In this document: positions 6,703 through 15,245 of the stretch, in pieces
How the letters are laid out: the number at the start of each line of letters is the position of its first letter
How positions within the stretch are numbered: the stretch's first letter is position 1
NCBI GenBank assembly: GCA_963823275.1
Contig: CAWGKW010000001.1
Span: 806,001 to 870,000, forward strand
Length of the DNA: 64,000 nt
Origin: RHKX01 sp963823275
Lineage (GTDB): Bacteria; Actinomycetota; Thermoleophilia; Solirubrobacterales; 70-9
Reading direction: 5' to 3'
Position numbers and translations under genes: made by a program
Notes under the pieces: model-generated
The model's database searches: none
Told to the model about the DNA's origin: nothing
The model's input: the letters and a program-made list of their open reading frames with translations, nothing else

Positions 6703-8535
6703 ATGAGGCTGAGGGGCTTGGGGACGATTGTGGTGGCACTTGCCGTCGCGCTGGGGCTGGCGCTGGTCGCGCTGCCCGCCGGCGCCCAGAATTCGAGCGG
6801 CGATCAGAGCACCACCGCCGACGAGCCCAGCCAGCTGAGGATCGGTTGGGCGCAGGACCCGCAGACTTTGAATCCGTTCGTCGCCCTCGACGAGGAGAAC
6901 TACAACGTCTGGGCTCTGACTTGGGACCTGCTCGTCAACTTCAAGACGGATGATCTCTCCCCGGCCCCCGGAATCGCCGAGAGCTGGGAGGTTTCCGACG
7001 ACAAGAAGACCGTCACCTTCAAGCTCGACCCGGACCGCAAGTGGTCCGACGGGGAGCCGATCACCTCCGCGGATGTCAGGTACTCACTCGACACGCTGGG
7101 GAAGGAAGGGGCGTTGTTCACCGGCTACACCAGCGGCATCAAGTCGATCGAGACCCCGGACGACGAGACGGTGGTGATCGAGACGAAAAGGCCGGACGCA
7201 CGCCTGATCGGCGGCCTCTTCGTCTACATCATTCCCGAGCACATCTGGGGCGAGGAGTCGGTCAAGACCCTGAGCGGCAGCTTCCAGCCCGACCTGCCGA
7301 TGGTCGGCAGCGGTCCGTATGTCGTCACCGGGTTCGATCGGGGGCGCACACTGACGATGGAGAAGAACCCCGAGTGGCAGGGTCCGGCGGTGAAGTTCGA
7401 CGAGATCGAGTACATAAAGTACGGAAACCAGGATGCCGTCGAGCGGGCCATCCGACTGGGTGAGATCGACATGATCGTGGAGGTCGAGTCGTCGACCTTC
7501 AACCGGATCGGCAGCGATCCGAACATCGAGACCCTTTCGAGTCCGTCTCCCGCTTACTCGCAGCTCGCCTTCAACCTGTGCTCCGCCGAGGACTGTCCGG
7601 ATGCGCAGTTCAATCCGGCGATCCAGGACAAGTCCGTGCGTCAGGCGCTCGGCTACGCGATCGACCGGGAGCGGATCAATCAGATCGCCGCCAAGGGAAC
7701 GGCCTTCGTTGCCAACGGGATCCTGCCGTCTTACTACAAGGACTTCTACGAGACTCCCGAGCAGACCTATCCGTTCGACGTGGAGATGGCGAAGCAGATC
7801 CTCGACGACGCGGGGTGGCAGGACAACGGCGACCAGCCGCGGACCAAGGACGGAGAGACTCTGTCGTTCGACCTTACGACGTACTCGTCTTCTTCCTATT
7901 ACGTCCAGTCGGCGAAGCTGATCGCCGAGATGGCTGCTGAGATCGGCGTCGAGTTCAACGTCCAGATCGTCAGCGTGGACAAGCTGACCGAGCTCACGAC
8001 CCAGTCAGTTGATGGCAAGCCGGCCCCCGACTTCGATGCATTCGTCTGGGGCTGGGGCGGCGACGCCTACGATCCGAGCTTCCTGCTCAGCCTGTTCACG
8101 ACCGACCAGATCGGGAATCTGTCGGACTCGTTCTACTCGAACCCGGAGTACGACCGTCTCTATGAGGAGCAGGCCGGCATCTTCGACGTCGAGGAGCGTC
8201 GGGCCATCATCCGGCAGATGGTCGCGATCACCCAGGAGGATCTCCCCTACATCGTCTTCACCGAAGATCCCAACTTGCAGGCCTACCGGACCGACCGGGT
8301 CAGCGGCATCGAGCCGACCTGCCCGTCCGGCGACGGCGACCTGATCTGCGAGCAGGCCTCATACGAGCCGTTCTTCACGATCGGTCCGGCGGACGGCTCG
8401 TCTGGCGGAAGCTCCGGCGCCGGGAGCGGCGGCGCGGTGATCGCGATCATCGCTGCCGTCGTGGTCGGCGGCGGCGCCCTGTTCCTGATCCGGCGCAAGC
8501 GCCGCGACGACGAACCGCTGGAGCTCGAGGACTGA
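6703..8535 (+). CDS. Peptide ABC transporter substrate-binding protein with C-terminal membrane anchor
   Basis: A 610-residue family 5 extracellular solute-binding protein (DppA/OppA type). A Sec signal peptide covers about residues 1-29 (hydrophobic core VVALAVALGLALVALPAGA). SBP_bac_5 motifs follow: RIGWAQDPQTLNPF, VWALTWDLLVNF, FKLDPDRKWSDGEPITSADV, KSVRQALGYAIDRERIN and WGWGGDAYDPSFLLSLF. There is no lipobox cysteine. Instead the C-terminus carries a Gly/Ser linker, one hydrophobic helix (AVIAIIAAVVVGGGALFLI) and a basic RRKRRDD stop-transfer tail, so it should sit as a type I membrane protein. It is the first gene of the importer operon and binds a peptide of unknown type. Confidence 0.9.
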   Translation: MRLRGLGTIVVALAVALGLALVALPAGAQNSSGDQSTTADEPSQLRIGWAQDPQTLNPFVALDEENYNVWALTWDLLVNFKTDDLSPAPGIAESWEVSDDKKTVTFKLDPDRKWSDGEPITSADVRYSLDTLGKEGALFTGYTSGIKSIETPDDETVVIETKRPDARLIGGLFVYIIPEHIWGEESVKTLSGSFQPDLPMVGSGPYVVTGFDRGRTLTMEKNPEWQGPAVKFDEIEYIKYGNQDAVERAIRLGEIDMIVEVESSTFNRIGSDPNIETLSSPSPAYSQLAFNLCSAEDCPDAQFNPAIQDKSVRQALGYAIDRERINQIAAKGTAFVANGILPSYYKDFYETPEQTYPFDVEMAKQILDDAGWQDNGDQPRTKDGETLSFDLTTYSSSSYYVQSAKLIAEMAAEIGVEFNVQIVSVDKLTELTTQSVDGKPAPDFDAFVWGWGGDAYDPSFLLSLFTTDQIGNLSDSFYSNPEYDRLYEEQAGIFDVEERRAIIRQMVAITQEDLPYIVFTEDPNLQAYRTDRVSGIEPTCPSGDGDLICEQASYEPFFTIGPADGSSGGSSGAGSGGAVIAIIAAVVVGGGALFLIRRKRRDDEPLELED

Positions 8536-8545
8536 GGGGCGAGGG

Positions 8546-9514
8546 TTGAACAGCCGCTGGCTCATCGGCAAGGTCGCCGCGGCGCTGCTGACGCTGCTGT
8601 TCGTCCTCGTCTTCAACTTCTTCCTGTTTCGGATCATGGGCGATCCCACCACCCAGTTCGCCCGACTGCCGGGTGCCACGGAGAAAGAGCTCGAGCAGCT
8701 GCGCAGCGACTACGGGCTCGACAAGCCGATCACCGGTCAATTCGTCGACTACATGGGTGACACACTGCAGCTCGACCTCGGAGTCAGCCAGCGTTCCCGC
8801 GAGCAGGTCTGGGGTGAGATCAAGGACGCGCTCCCGTGGACGCTGCTCCTGGTCGGTACCGGCACCCTGCTGGCGACCATGATCGGTAGCTGGATGGGGG
8901 TTGTGGCCGCCACCCGCCGGGGTGAGAAGACCGATGACGGGTTACTGGGGTTCAGCCTCTTCACCTACGCCTCGCCCGAGTACTGGATCGGAATCATCCT
9001 GATCCTGCTCTTTGCGGTCGAGATCCCGATCTTTCCCGCCGGGCTGCAGAAGACCCCGGGTGAGGAGTTCTCGAGCTTCTTCGCCGAGGCGTTGAACGTC
9101 GCCCAGCACATGGTCCTGCCGGTCACCGCGATGACACTGATGCTGCTCGGCCAGTACTTCCTGATCATGCGCTCGTCGATGGTCGACGTGCTGACCGAGG
9201 ACTTCATCACGGTGAAGCGGGCGATCGGGCTGCCATGGGAGCGGGTCGTCCGCAGGCACGCGGTCCCGAACGCCCTGCTGCCGCTGGTGACCCTGTCGGC
9301 AATTCAGTTCGGAGCTGTCGCCGGCGGCGCGATCACGATCGAGACGGTCTTCTCCTGGCCGGGCCTCGGCGAGCTCAGCTTCAACGCGATCAACGACAAG
9401 GACTTTCCGGTCCTCCAGGGCACCTTCCTGGTCTTCTCGGCTGGGGTGATCCTCGCGAACCTGCTCGCCGACATCCTCTACTTCTACCTCGACCCGCGGT
9501 TGCAGACGAAATGA
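8546..9514 (+). CDS. Peptide ABC transporter permease (DppB/OppB type)
   Basis: A 322-residue inner-membrane permease starting at TTG 8546, ten bases after the binding-protein stop. It has an N-terminal helix (KVAAALLTLLFVLVFNFFLF), the periplasmic DPT...LDKPITGQFVDYMG segment typical of DppB proteins, and six predicted helices. The EAA loop is GLPWERVVRRHAVPNALLPLV near residues 228-248, followed by GGAITIETVFSWPGLGEL. The next permease begins inside its stop codon (ATGA), so the two subunits should be made in equal amounts. Confidence 0.9.
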   Translation: MNSRWLIGKVAAALLTLLFVLVFNFFLFRIMGDPTTQFARLPGATEKELEQLRSDYGLDKPITGQFVDYMGDTLQLDLGVSQRSREQVWGEIKDALPWTLLLVGTGTLLATMIGSWMGVVAATRRGEKTDDGLLGFSLFTYASPEYWIGIILILLFAVEIPIFPAGLQKTPGEEFSSFFAEALNVAQHMVLPVTAMTLMLLGQYFLIMRSSMVDVLTEDFITVKRAIGLPWERVVRRHAVPNALLPLVTLSAIQFGAVAGGAITIETVFSWPGLGELSFNAINDKDFPVLQGTFLVFSAGVILANLLADILYFYLDPRLQTK

Positions 9515-10365
9515 CCGGCAAACGCGTCCTCGAGCAGCTACTCGGCACTTGGCGGGGCCGGATCGCCCTGGGCGTCCTCGCCCTGTTCATCTTTCTGGCG
9601 ATCTTCGGCACCGCAATCGCCCCATATGACCCGCAGGCCTCGAGCCTCGACGTCCTGGAGCCGCCGAGCCCCGACCACCTGCTGGGCACGACTGAGAGCG
9701 GCGCCGACGTCTTCTCCCAGATCCTCGCCGGCACTCGCGTCTCGATGGTCGTCGGAGTTGCCGCCGCGTTGATCTCCGCGTTGCTCGGATCCGCCGTAGG
9801 TTTGGTCGGCGGTTACTACGGAGGCTGGACCGACCGCTCGCTCGATGCGCTCGAGAACTGGTTCCTGGTCATTCCGACCCTGCCGCTGATGATTGTGTTG
9901 GCGCGGGTCCTGAACCCGTCCCTCTGGGTCCTGATCGCCGTCATCGGCCTGACCTCCTGGGCGGGAACCGGACGGATCGTACGGGCCCAGGTCCTGACTT
10001 TGCGCGAACGCTCCTTCGTCGAGCGGGCCCGCGCGCTCGGGGCCGGTGACGGATACATCATCAAGACCCACATCCTCCCGAACACCCTGCCTCTTATCTT
10101 CGCCAATACAGTGTTGATCGTGGCCGTCGCGATCCTCTCCGAGGCAGCGCTCTCGTTCCTCGGGCTAGGCGATCCGACCAGGATCTCTTGGGGCACGATG
10201 CTGGAGAGCGCCTTCAGCTCAGGCGCTCCGAGTGCTGGCGCTTGGTGGTACGTGGTTCCGCCCGGGCTCTGCATCACCGTGCTCGTCCTTGCGATCGCGA
10301 TCATCGGCTTTCTGTTCGAGGAGTTCGTCAACCCGAGGCTGCAGGAGGTGGCGGAGCTGACGTGA
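9511..10365 (+). CDS. Peptide ABC transporter permease (DppC/OppC type)
   Basis: A 284-residue partner permease starting at ATG 9511, overlapping the DppB stop by four bases. The OppC N-terminal domain is visible (WRGRIALGVLALFIFLAIFGTAIAPYDP followed by PSPDHLLGTTESGADVFSQILAGTR, a strong DppC signature). The EAA loop ERARALGAGDGYIIKTHILPNTLPL and EAALSFLGLG follow. It forms the heterodimeric channel with the preceding protein. Its stop overlaps the start of the first ATPase gene. Confidence 0.9.
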   Translation: MTGKRVLEQLLGTWRGRIALGVLALFIFLAIFGTAIAPYDPQASSLDVLEPPSPDHLLGTTESGADVFSQILAGTRVSMVVGVAAALISALLGSAVGLVGGYYGGWTDRSLDALENWFLVIPTLPLMIVLARVLNPSLWVLIAVIGLTSWAGTGRIVRAQVLTLRERSFVERARALGAGDGYIIKTHILPNTLPLIFANTVLIVAVAILSEAALSFLGLGDPTRISWGTMLESAFSSGAPSAGAWWYVVPPGLCITVLVLAIAIIGFLFEEFVNPRLQEVAELT

Positions 10366-11378
10366 CCGCGCTGCTGGAAGTCGAAGACCTTCACGTTGTC
10401 GCGGGCGGCAAGTCGATCGTCGACGGCGTCGACCTCCGGCTCGACCCGGGGGAGGCGCTCGGCCTCGCGGGAGAGTCGGGCTGCGGAAAGACCACGACCG
10501 CCCTCGCCCTGATGAAGATCCTGCCACCCGGGCTGAAGCAGTCCGGGGCTATCACCCTGATGCCGGAAGGGGTCGAGGATCCGATCAACATCGGCAAGCG
10601 CACCGAGGCCGGCATGCGGGTCGTCCGGTGGCGCCATCTCTCCTTGATCTTTCAGGGTGCGATGAACTCTCTCGACCCGGTCAAGAAGGTCAACGCGCAG
10701 ATCGCCGAAGCGATCACCCTGCACGAGAAGATCTCCTCCTCGAAGAATCTCCGTGCGAGAATCGCGGAGTTGCTCTCCACGGTCGGGCTGACCGAGGGCG
10801 TTGGTGCACGCTATCCGCATGAGCTCTCGGGCGGGCAGCGTCAGCGGGTGATGATCGCTCTGGCGTTGGCCTGCCGGCCCTCGCTGGTCATCGCCGATGA
10901 GCCGACGACCGCCCTCGACGTCGTCATGCAGGCCCAGGTGCTGCAGCTCCTGGAGCGGCTACGCGAGGAACTCGGGCTCGCCCTGATACTGATCTCCCAC
11001 GACATGGGCGTTCTCGCCGAAACCTGCGATCGGATCGCCGTCATGTACGCGGGGCGGATCGTCGAGACCGGGGCCGTGGAAGGGGTCTTCGCATCGCCGC
11101 AGCACCCGTATACGAAGCTCCTGCTCGATTCTCTGCCGGTGATCGGCGGCGAGCGCGGCCTGGCGCCGCCGATCCCCGGTTCGCCGCCGGATCCCGGCAA
11201 CCCGCCGAGCGGGTGCAGCTTCCACCCACGCTGCCCGTACCGGGCCGAGCGCTGCGATGTCGACCCCGACCTGCGCGAGGTGGCCCCGGGCCATAGCTCC
11301 GCCTGCCACTACGCGCCGTGGTCCAGCTGGCCGGTGGTCGAGGTTCCGGCCGTAACGGCCGAGGAGGTCAGCGCATGA
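10362..11378 (+). CDS. Peptide ABC transporter ATP-binding protein (DppD/OppD type)
   Basis: A 338-residue ATPase starting at GTG 10362. Walker A is GESGCGKTTT, the Q-loop is LIFQGAMNSLDPV, the signature is ELSGGQRQRV, Walker B is LVIADEPTTALD, and the switch His is in LILISHDM. The C-terminal oligopeptide-transporter extension is present with its cysteine-rich segment (GCSFHPRCPYRAERCDVDP). It pairs with the next gene to form the nucleotide-binding heterodimer. Confidence 0.92.
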   Translation: MTALLEVEDLHVVAGGKSIVDGVDLRLDPGEALGLAGESGCGKTTTALALMKILPPGLKQSGAITLMPEGVEDPINIGKRTEAGMRVVRWRHLSLIFQGAMNSLDPVKKVNAQIAEAITLHEKISSSKNLRARIAELLSTVGLTEGVGARYPHELSGGQRQRVMIALALACRPSLVIADEPTTALDVVMQAQVLQLLERLREELGLALILISHDMGVLAETCDRIAVMYAGRIVETGAVEGVFASPQHPYTKLLLDSLPVIGGERGLAPPIPGSPPDPGNPPSGCSFHPRCPYRAERCDVDPDLREVAPGHSSACHYAPWSSWPVVEVPAVTAEEVSA

Positions 11379-12376
11379 GCGAGATCCAGGCGGGAGAGAT
11401 CGGGACGGGCGAGACCCTTATGAACGCCCGCGACGTCGAGGTCCGGTTCAAGGCCCGCAGGAAGACCGCCCTTGCGCTCGCCGGCGTCTCGCTCGAATGG
11501 CGCCCCGGCGAGATCCTCGGAGTCGTCGGCGAGTCGGGGTGTGGAAAGTCGACCCTCGCGCGGGCAATGCTCGGGCTGCAGCCGACCTCGGAGGGAGAGT
11601 TCCACTTCAGCGGCGAGGTGATGTCCAGCAAGAGCGACCATCGGGCGCTGCGCAAGCGGGTCCAGATGATCTTCCAGGACCCCTATCAGACCCTGAATCC
11701 CCGCCAGAAGGTCTCGGCGATCATGAACGAGCCGCTGAAGATCCAGAAGGTCCCGAAGTCCGAGCACGACGAACGCGTGCGGCGCGCCATGGGGGATGTC
11801 GGCCTCGACCCGGAACGCTTTCTGGATCGGTACCCCCACCAGCTCTCCGGCGGGCAGCGCCAGCGGGTGGCAATTGCCGCCGCGCTGGTCCTCGAGCCCG
11901 ACGGTCTGATCTGCGACGAACCGGTCTCGATGCTGGATGCGTCGGTGCGGGCGCAGATCCTCAACGTCCTCGTCAACCTGCAGACGCAGCGGGGCCTGGC
12001 ACTGATCTTCATCACCCACGACCTCAGCCTCGCCTGGTCCCTGTGCGATCGGATCGCGGTCATGTACCTGGGCCGGATCGTGGAGGAGGGGCGGTCGGTC
12101 GACGTGATCGAGCGACCCAAGCACCCCTACACCCAGGCGCTCGTCACCGCGATTCCGGTTCCCACCCCGGGCGGCGGGGGAGAACGTGAGCTCCTCAAGG
12201 GCGAGTTGCCCGACCCGGCCGCAATCCCCTCGGGTTGCCGCTTTCATCCGCGCTGCCCGCGTCGTTTCGAGCCGTGCGACACCGTCGACCCCTCACTCAT
12301 CCCGGTCGGCGGGCCGGGTCAGGCTGCGGCGTGCCTACTGCACGATCCCGCGGCCGGCCGGGGCGCCGGGGAGTGA
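11375..12376 (+). CDS. Peptide ABC transporter ATP-binding protein (DppF/OppF type)
   Basis: A 333-residue second ATPase starting at ATG 11375, overlapping the preceding TGA. Walker A is GESGCGKSTLARA, the Q-loop IFQDPYQTLNPRQKV is a DppF/OppF hallmark, the signature is QLSGGQRQRV, Walker B is LICDEPVSMLD, and the switch is IFITHDLSL. The C-terminal CRFHPRCPRRFEPC extension is intact. Its stop overlaps the GTG of the P1 peptidase gene, which ties that peptidase to the importer. Confidence 0.92.
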   Translation: MSEIQAGEIGTGETLMNARDVEVRFKARRKTALALAGVSLEWRPGEILGVVGESGCGKSTLARAMLGLQPTSEGEFHFSGEVMSSKSDHRALRKRVQMIFQDPYQTLNPRQKVSAIMNEPLKIQKVPKSEHDERVRRAMGDVGLDPERFLDRYPHQLSGGQRQRVAIAAALVLEPDGLICDEPVSMLDASVRAQILNVLVNLQTQRGLALIFITHDLSLAWSLCDRIAVMYLGRIVEEGRSVDVIERPKHPYTQALVTAIPVPTPGGGGERELLKGELPDPAAIPSGCRFHPRCPRRFEPCDTVDPSLIPVGGPGQAAACLLHDPAAGRGAGE

Positions 12377-13353
12377 GTGCGGCCCGGGCTCGGTGGCGTG
12401 AGCTCGTCGGCCCCGTCGGTCGTCTCCCGACCGGTGCGCGGAACGCGATCACCGACGTCCCCGGCGTGCGGGTGGGTCAGGCTCAGGCGGCCTCTGGCCA
12501 GCGAACGGGAGTGACCGTGGTCGCGCCGCCGAGCCTGCCAGCTCCAGCCGGCACGGCGACGGTCAACGGCGTCGGCGAGTTGACCGCGAAGCTCGAGATC
12601 GAGGAGCGAGGGCGGATGGAGACGCCCGTGTACCTCTGTGGTTCCCACGCGATCGGCACCGTTCTGCAGGCGGCGATAGCCGCCTCCGGCCGCGGCCCCG
12701 ACAACATCGTGCTGCCGGTGGTTGGGGAGTGCGACGACGGTGACCTCGCCGACTCGCGCACGGTCGTGGCCGGAGACATCGCCCGGGCGCTGAACGACCT
12801 CGGCGAGGTGGTCGGGGAGGGCACGGTCGGTGCCGGCACGGGAATGAACTGCTTCGACTTCCCCGGCGGCATTGGGACCGCGTCTCGGCGCGTCGGCAGC
12901 CATCATGTGGGCGTCCTGCTGCTCTGCAACTTCGGCGACCGTGAAGATCTCGACGTCCTCGAGGGCGTTGAGGGCCCAGCGGGCAGCCCGGCGAAGGGCT
13001 CCGATCGACCGACCCCGCACGGCTCGTGCATAGCGGTCTGCGCGACCGACGCACCGCTCTCCCTTCTCCAACTCAGGCGCCTCGCGTTGAGGCCGCTGCT
13101 CGGCCTGGCGCGCGCCGGCTCCTACGGGGCGGAGGGCTCCGGCGAGATCGGGATCGCGTTCGGCACGGCCGGCGGGATCGACGGCGGCTCCGGGGTCTCC
13201 GACGAGGTCGTCAACACCTGCTTTCTGGCCGCCTTCGAGGCAGCGAGGGAGGCCGTCTACAACTGCCTCGTCGCGGCTCGCCCGGCCGAGCGCCTCGACG
13301 GGACGATGCAGCCGGCATTCCCGATCGACGCCATCGTCGCCTCCGGACGCTGA
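12373..13353 (+). CDS. P1/DmpA family aminopeptidase (autoprocessing Ntn-type)
   Basis: A 326-residue peptidase of clan PB-like fold, starting at GTG 12373 inside the DppF stop. The N-terminus NAITDVPGVRVGQ is a DmpA signature; VGAGTGMNCFDFPGGIGTASR is the glycine-rich core; PHGSCIAVCATDAPL holds the Gly-Ser site where DmpA and BapA precursors cut themselves to expose the catalytic Ser (Ser218 here). GEIGIAFGTAG follows. Known members are L-aminopeptidases/D-esterases and beta-peptidyl aminopeptidases that release N-terminal beta-amino acids. Coupling to a peptide importer and proximity to kdd/kce make beta-amino-acid-containing peptides an appealing substrate (inference). The protein lacks a signal peptide, so it should act on imported peptides in the cytoplasm. 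Confidence 0.88.
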   Translation: MSAARARWRELVGPVGRLPTGARNAITDVPGVRVGQAQAASGQRTGVTVVAPPSLPAPAGTATVNGVGELTAKLEIEERGRMETPVYLCGSHAIGTVLQAAIAASGRGPDNIVLPVVGECDDGDLADSRTVVAGDIARALNDLGEVVGEGTVGAGTGMNCFDFPGGIGTASRRVGSHHVGVLLLCNFGDREDLDVLEGVEGPAGSPAKGSDRPTPHGSCIAVCATDAPLSLLQLRRLALRPLLGLARAGSYGAEGSGEIGIAFGTAGGIDGGSGVSDEVVNTCFLAAFEAAREAVYNCLVAARPAERLDGTMQPAFPIDAIVASGR

Positions 13354-13360
13354 GCACCCG

Positions 13361-13759
13361 ATGGCCTCGTTCGACCGGCGGGAGATCGCGGCCGTGTTCG
13401 GTGGCGGGTTCATCGGCGCCCTTGCCAGGCTCGGCCTGATCGAGGCGTTCCCTCACGATGCGCTGCAGTGGCCCTGGCCCACCTTCCTCGCCAACGTCCT
13501 GGGGGCCTTCGCGCTGGGTTGGTTCACCACCCGGCTTCAGGAGCGGCTGCCCCTCTCCGCCTACCGCCGGCCGCTGCTCGGCACCGGCTTCTGCGGTGCC
13601 CTGACGACGTTCTCGACGATGCAGCTGGAGCTCGTCCGGATGCTCGAGGGCGGCAGCGCAGGATTGGCCTTCGCCTACGCGGCGGCCAGCGTCATCGCGG
13701 GGTTCGGTGCCGTCGTTCTGGCGTCCGGGATGGCTCGGCGCGCGAGGTTCGCGGCATGA
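13361..13759 (+). CDS. crcB: Fluoride exporter subunit CrcB/FluC, first copy
   Basis: A 132-residue protein with four hydrophobic helices. The FluC signature GTGFCGALTTFSTMQLE near residues 72-88 carries the TTFST track and the conserved Gly residues, and FLANVLGAFALGW provides the Asn that lines the pore. The membrane ion channel exports fluoride as a dual-topology or paired dimer. It starts seven bases after the P1 peptidase stop and overlaps the second copy by ATGA. Tandem crcB pairs normally encode heterodimers. Confidence 0.93.
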   Translation: MASFDRREIAAVFGGGFIGALARLGLIEAFPHDALQWPWPTFLANVLGAFALGWFTTRLQERLPLSAYRRPLLGTGFCGALTTFSTMQLELVRMLEGGSAGLAFAYAAASVIAGFGAVVLASGMARRARFAA

Positions 13760-14121
13760 GCGCGCTGACGATCGCCCTGGTCGGAGTGATCGGCGGCTGC
13801 GGCGCCGTTGCCCGGCTGCTCGTCGACGGCCGCGTCTCCGCGCGCTTCGCGATGGTGTTCCCGATCGGCACGTTCGCGGTCAACATGGCCGGCAGCCTCG
13901 CGGCGGGTCTGCTCGCGGGCCTCACCACCGACGCCGAGACGCTGCGGCTGATCGCCATCGGATTCCTCGGATCCTTCACCACCTTCAGCACCTGGATGTT
14001 CGAGAGCGAGCGGCTGATCGAGGATGGCGAGTCGGGTCCGACGATCGCGAACATCGTCGGCAGCCTCTTCATCGGCCTTGCGCTGGCCTGGATCGGCGTT
14101 CAGATCGGCGGCGTTCTTTGA
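13756..14121 (+). CDS. crcB: Fluoride exporter subunit CrcB/FluC, second copy
   Basis: A 121-residue paralogue of the preceding protein with four hydrophobic helices. The signature is GFLGSFTTFSTWMFESE and the pore Asn lies in FAVNMAGSLAAG. ATG 13756 overlaps the previous stop, and its TGA overlaps the TTG of the DUF190 gene. With the first copy it should build a two-subunit fluoride channel with opposite topologies. Confidence 0.93.
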   Translation: MSALTIALVGVIGGCGAVARLLVDGRVSARFAMVFPIGTFAVNMAGSLAAGLLAGLTTDAETLRLIAIGFLGSFTTFSTWMFESERLIEDGESGPTIANIVGSLFIGLALAWIGVQIGGVL

Positions 14122-15140
14122 CCGGCTCGAACGCGAGCAGGATGACCGCCTACCTCGGCGAGCGCGACATCGCGGACGGCCGGTTCCTGGCCGAGCGGAT
14201 CCTCGACCGCTTCGAGGCTCACGGTCTCGAAGCCGCGGCGCTGCTTCGCGGGGCTGAGGGCTTTGGCCCGAGGCACGGCCTGCGCACCGATCGACTGCTC
14301 ACCCTGTCTGAGGACCTGCCGATCGTCGCGATCGGGGTCGGCGAGCCGGAGGCGGTCGGAGCGGCCGCGGCCGAGATCAGGACGGTCGCGACGGAGGGCC
14401 TGATCACGGTCGATCCCGTCGCCCTGGCCCGCTCGACGGAGGTCGTCGAGGAGCCCGCCGGGCGGTGGTTGAAGGCATCGATCTTCCTCGGGCGTGGCCG
14501 TCGCATCAACGGCATCGCGGCATATGCGGCCGTCGTCGCCCGGCTCAGGGCGGCCGGCGTGGAGGGCGCCACGGTATTGCTCGGCGTCGACGGTCTGCTT
14601 GGCGGGGAGCGGCGGCGCGCCGGGCTCTTCTCGCGCAACATCGATGTCCCCGCCCTCGTCGTTTCGGTGGGGTCCGCGGGGGCCATCAGGCGCGGGCTGT
14701 CGTCCCTTCGGGCCCTACCCGGCGAGCGGGTGGTGGCGGTGGAGAGCGCCCACGTCCACAAGCGCGACGGCATCGTTCTGGGCGCGCTCGAGGCGGCCGG
14801 CGCCGGCCGATCCGCGGAGCCCGAGCGGCGGAAGCTGACCCTCTACTCCAGCGAGCAGGTCCACTTCGGCGGACGGCCGGTCCACATCGAGGCCGTGAGG
14901 AGGCTGCGGGCCGCCGGCGCCGAGGGCGCGACCGCCCTTCGCGGTGTCTGGGGGTTCGACGGCGCCAATGCACCGCACGGGGACACGTTCCGGAAACTGC
15001 GGCGCCGAGTCCCAACCGTCACCGAGGTGATCGACACGGTGCCCCGAGCTGAGCGTTGGCTCGAGGTGCTTGACGAGATCACGCCCAGGCGTGGGCTGAT
15101 CACCAGCGAGGTCGTCGGGGCGCCGGACAGCCGTCGCTGA
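14118..15140 (+). CDS. Protein with three tandem DUF190 (PII-like) domains
   Basis: About 340 residues from TTG 14118 (four-base overlap with crcB) or 332 from ATG 14142, which has a poorly spaced AGCAGG. Three DUF190 units can be aligned by eye. The first has TAYLGERDIADGRFLAERIL and AAALLRGAEGFGP; the second has KASIFLGRGRRINGIAAYAA and GATVLLGVDGLLG; the third has LTLYSSEQVHFGGRPVHIEA and GATALRGVWGFDG. Each unit is about 95 residues, the usual length of the whole family. DUF190 has a ferredoxin-like fold akin to PII signal proteins, and single-domain versions often neighbour crcB. A regulatory or sensing role for the fluoride channel is inference from context. Confidence 0.8.
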   Translation: MTGSNASRMTAYLGERDIADGRFLAERILDRFEAHGLEAAALLRGAEGFGPRHGLRTDRLLTLSEDLPIVAIGVGEPEAVGAAAAEIRTVATEGLITVDPVALARSTEVVEEPAGRWLKASIFLGRGRRINGIAAYAAVVARLRAAGVEGATVLLGVDGLLGGERRRAGLFSRNIDVPALVVSVGSAGAIRRGLSSLRALPGERVVAVESAHVHKRDGIVLGALEAAGAGRSAEPERRKLTLYSSEQVHFGGRPVHIEAVRRLRAAGAEGATALRGVWGFDGANAPHGDTFRKLRRRVPTVTEVIDTVPRAERWLEVLDEITPRRGLITSEVVGAPDSRR

Positions 15141-15245
15141 CGGCCCAGCCCGGATCGACCGCGGCGAGAGGCGAGCCTGCAGGTCGTGCTTGATGGCGGG
15201 CGGCCCGCGTCCCAGGCACGGATGAGCGGCCTCCCGGGACGTGCG

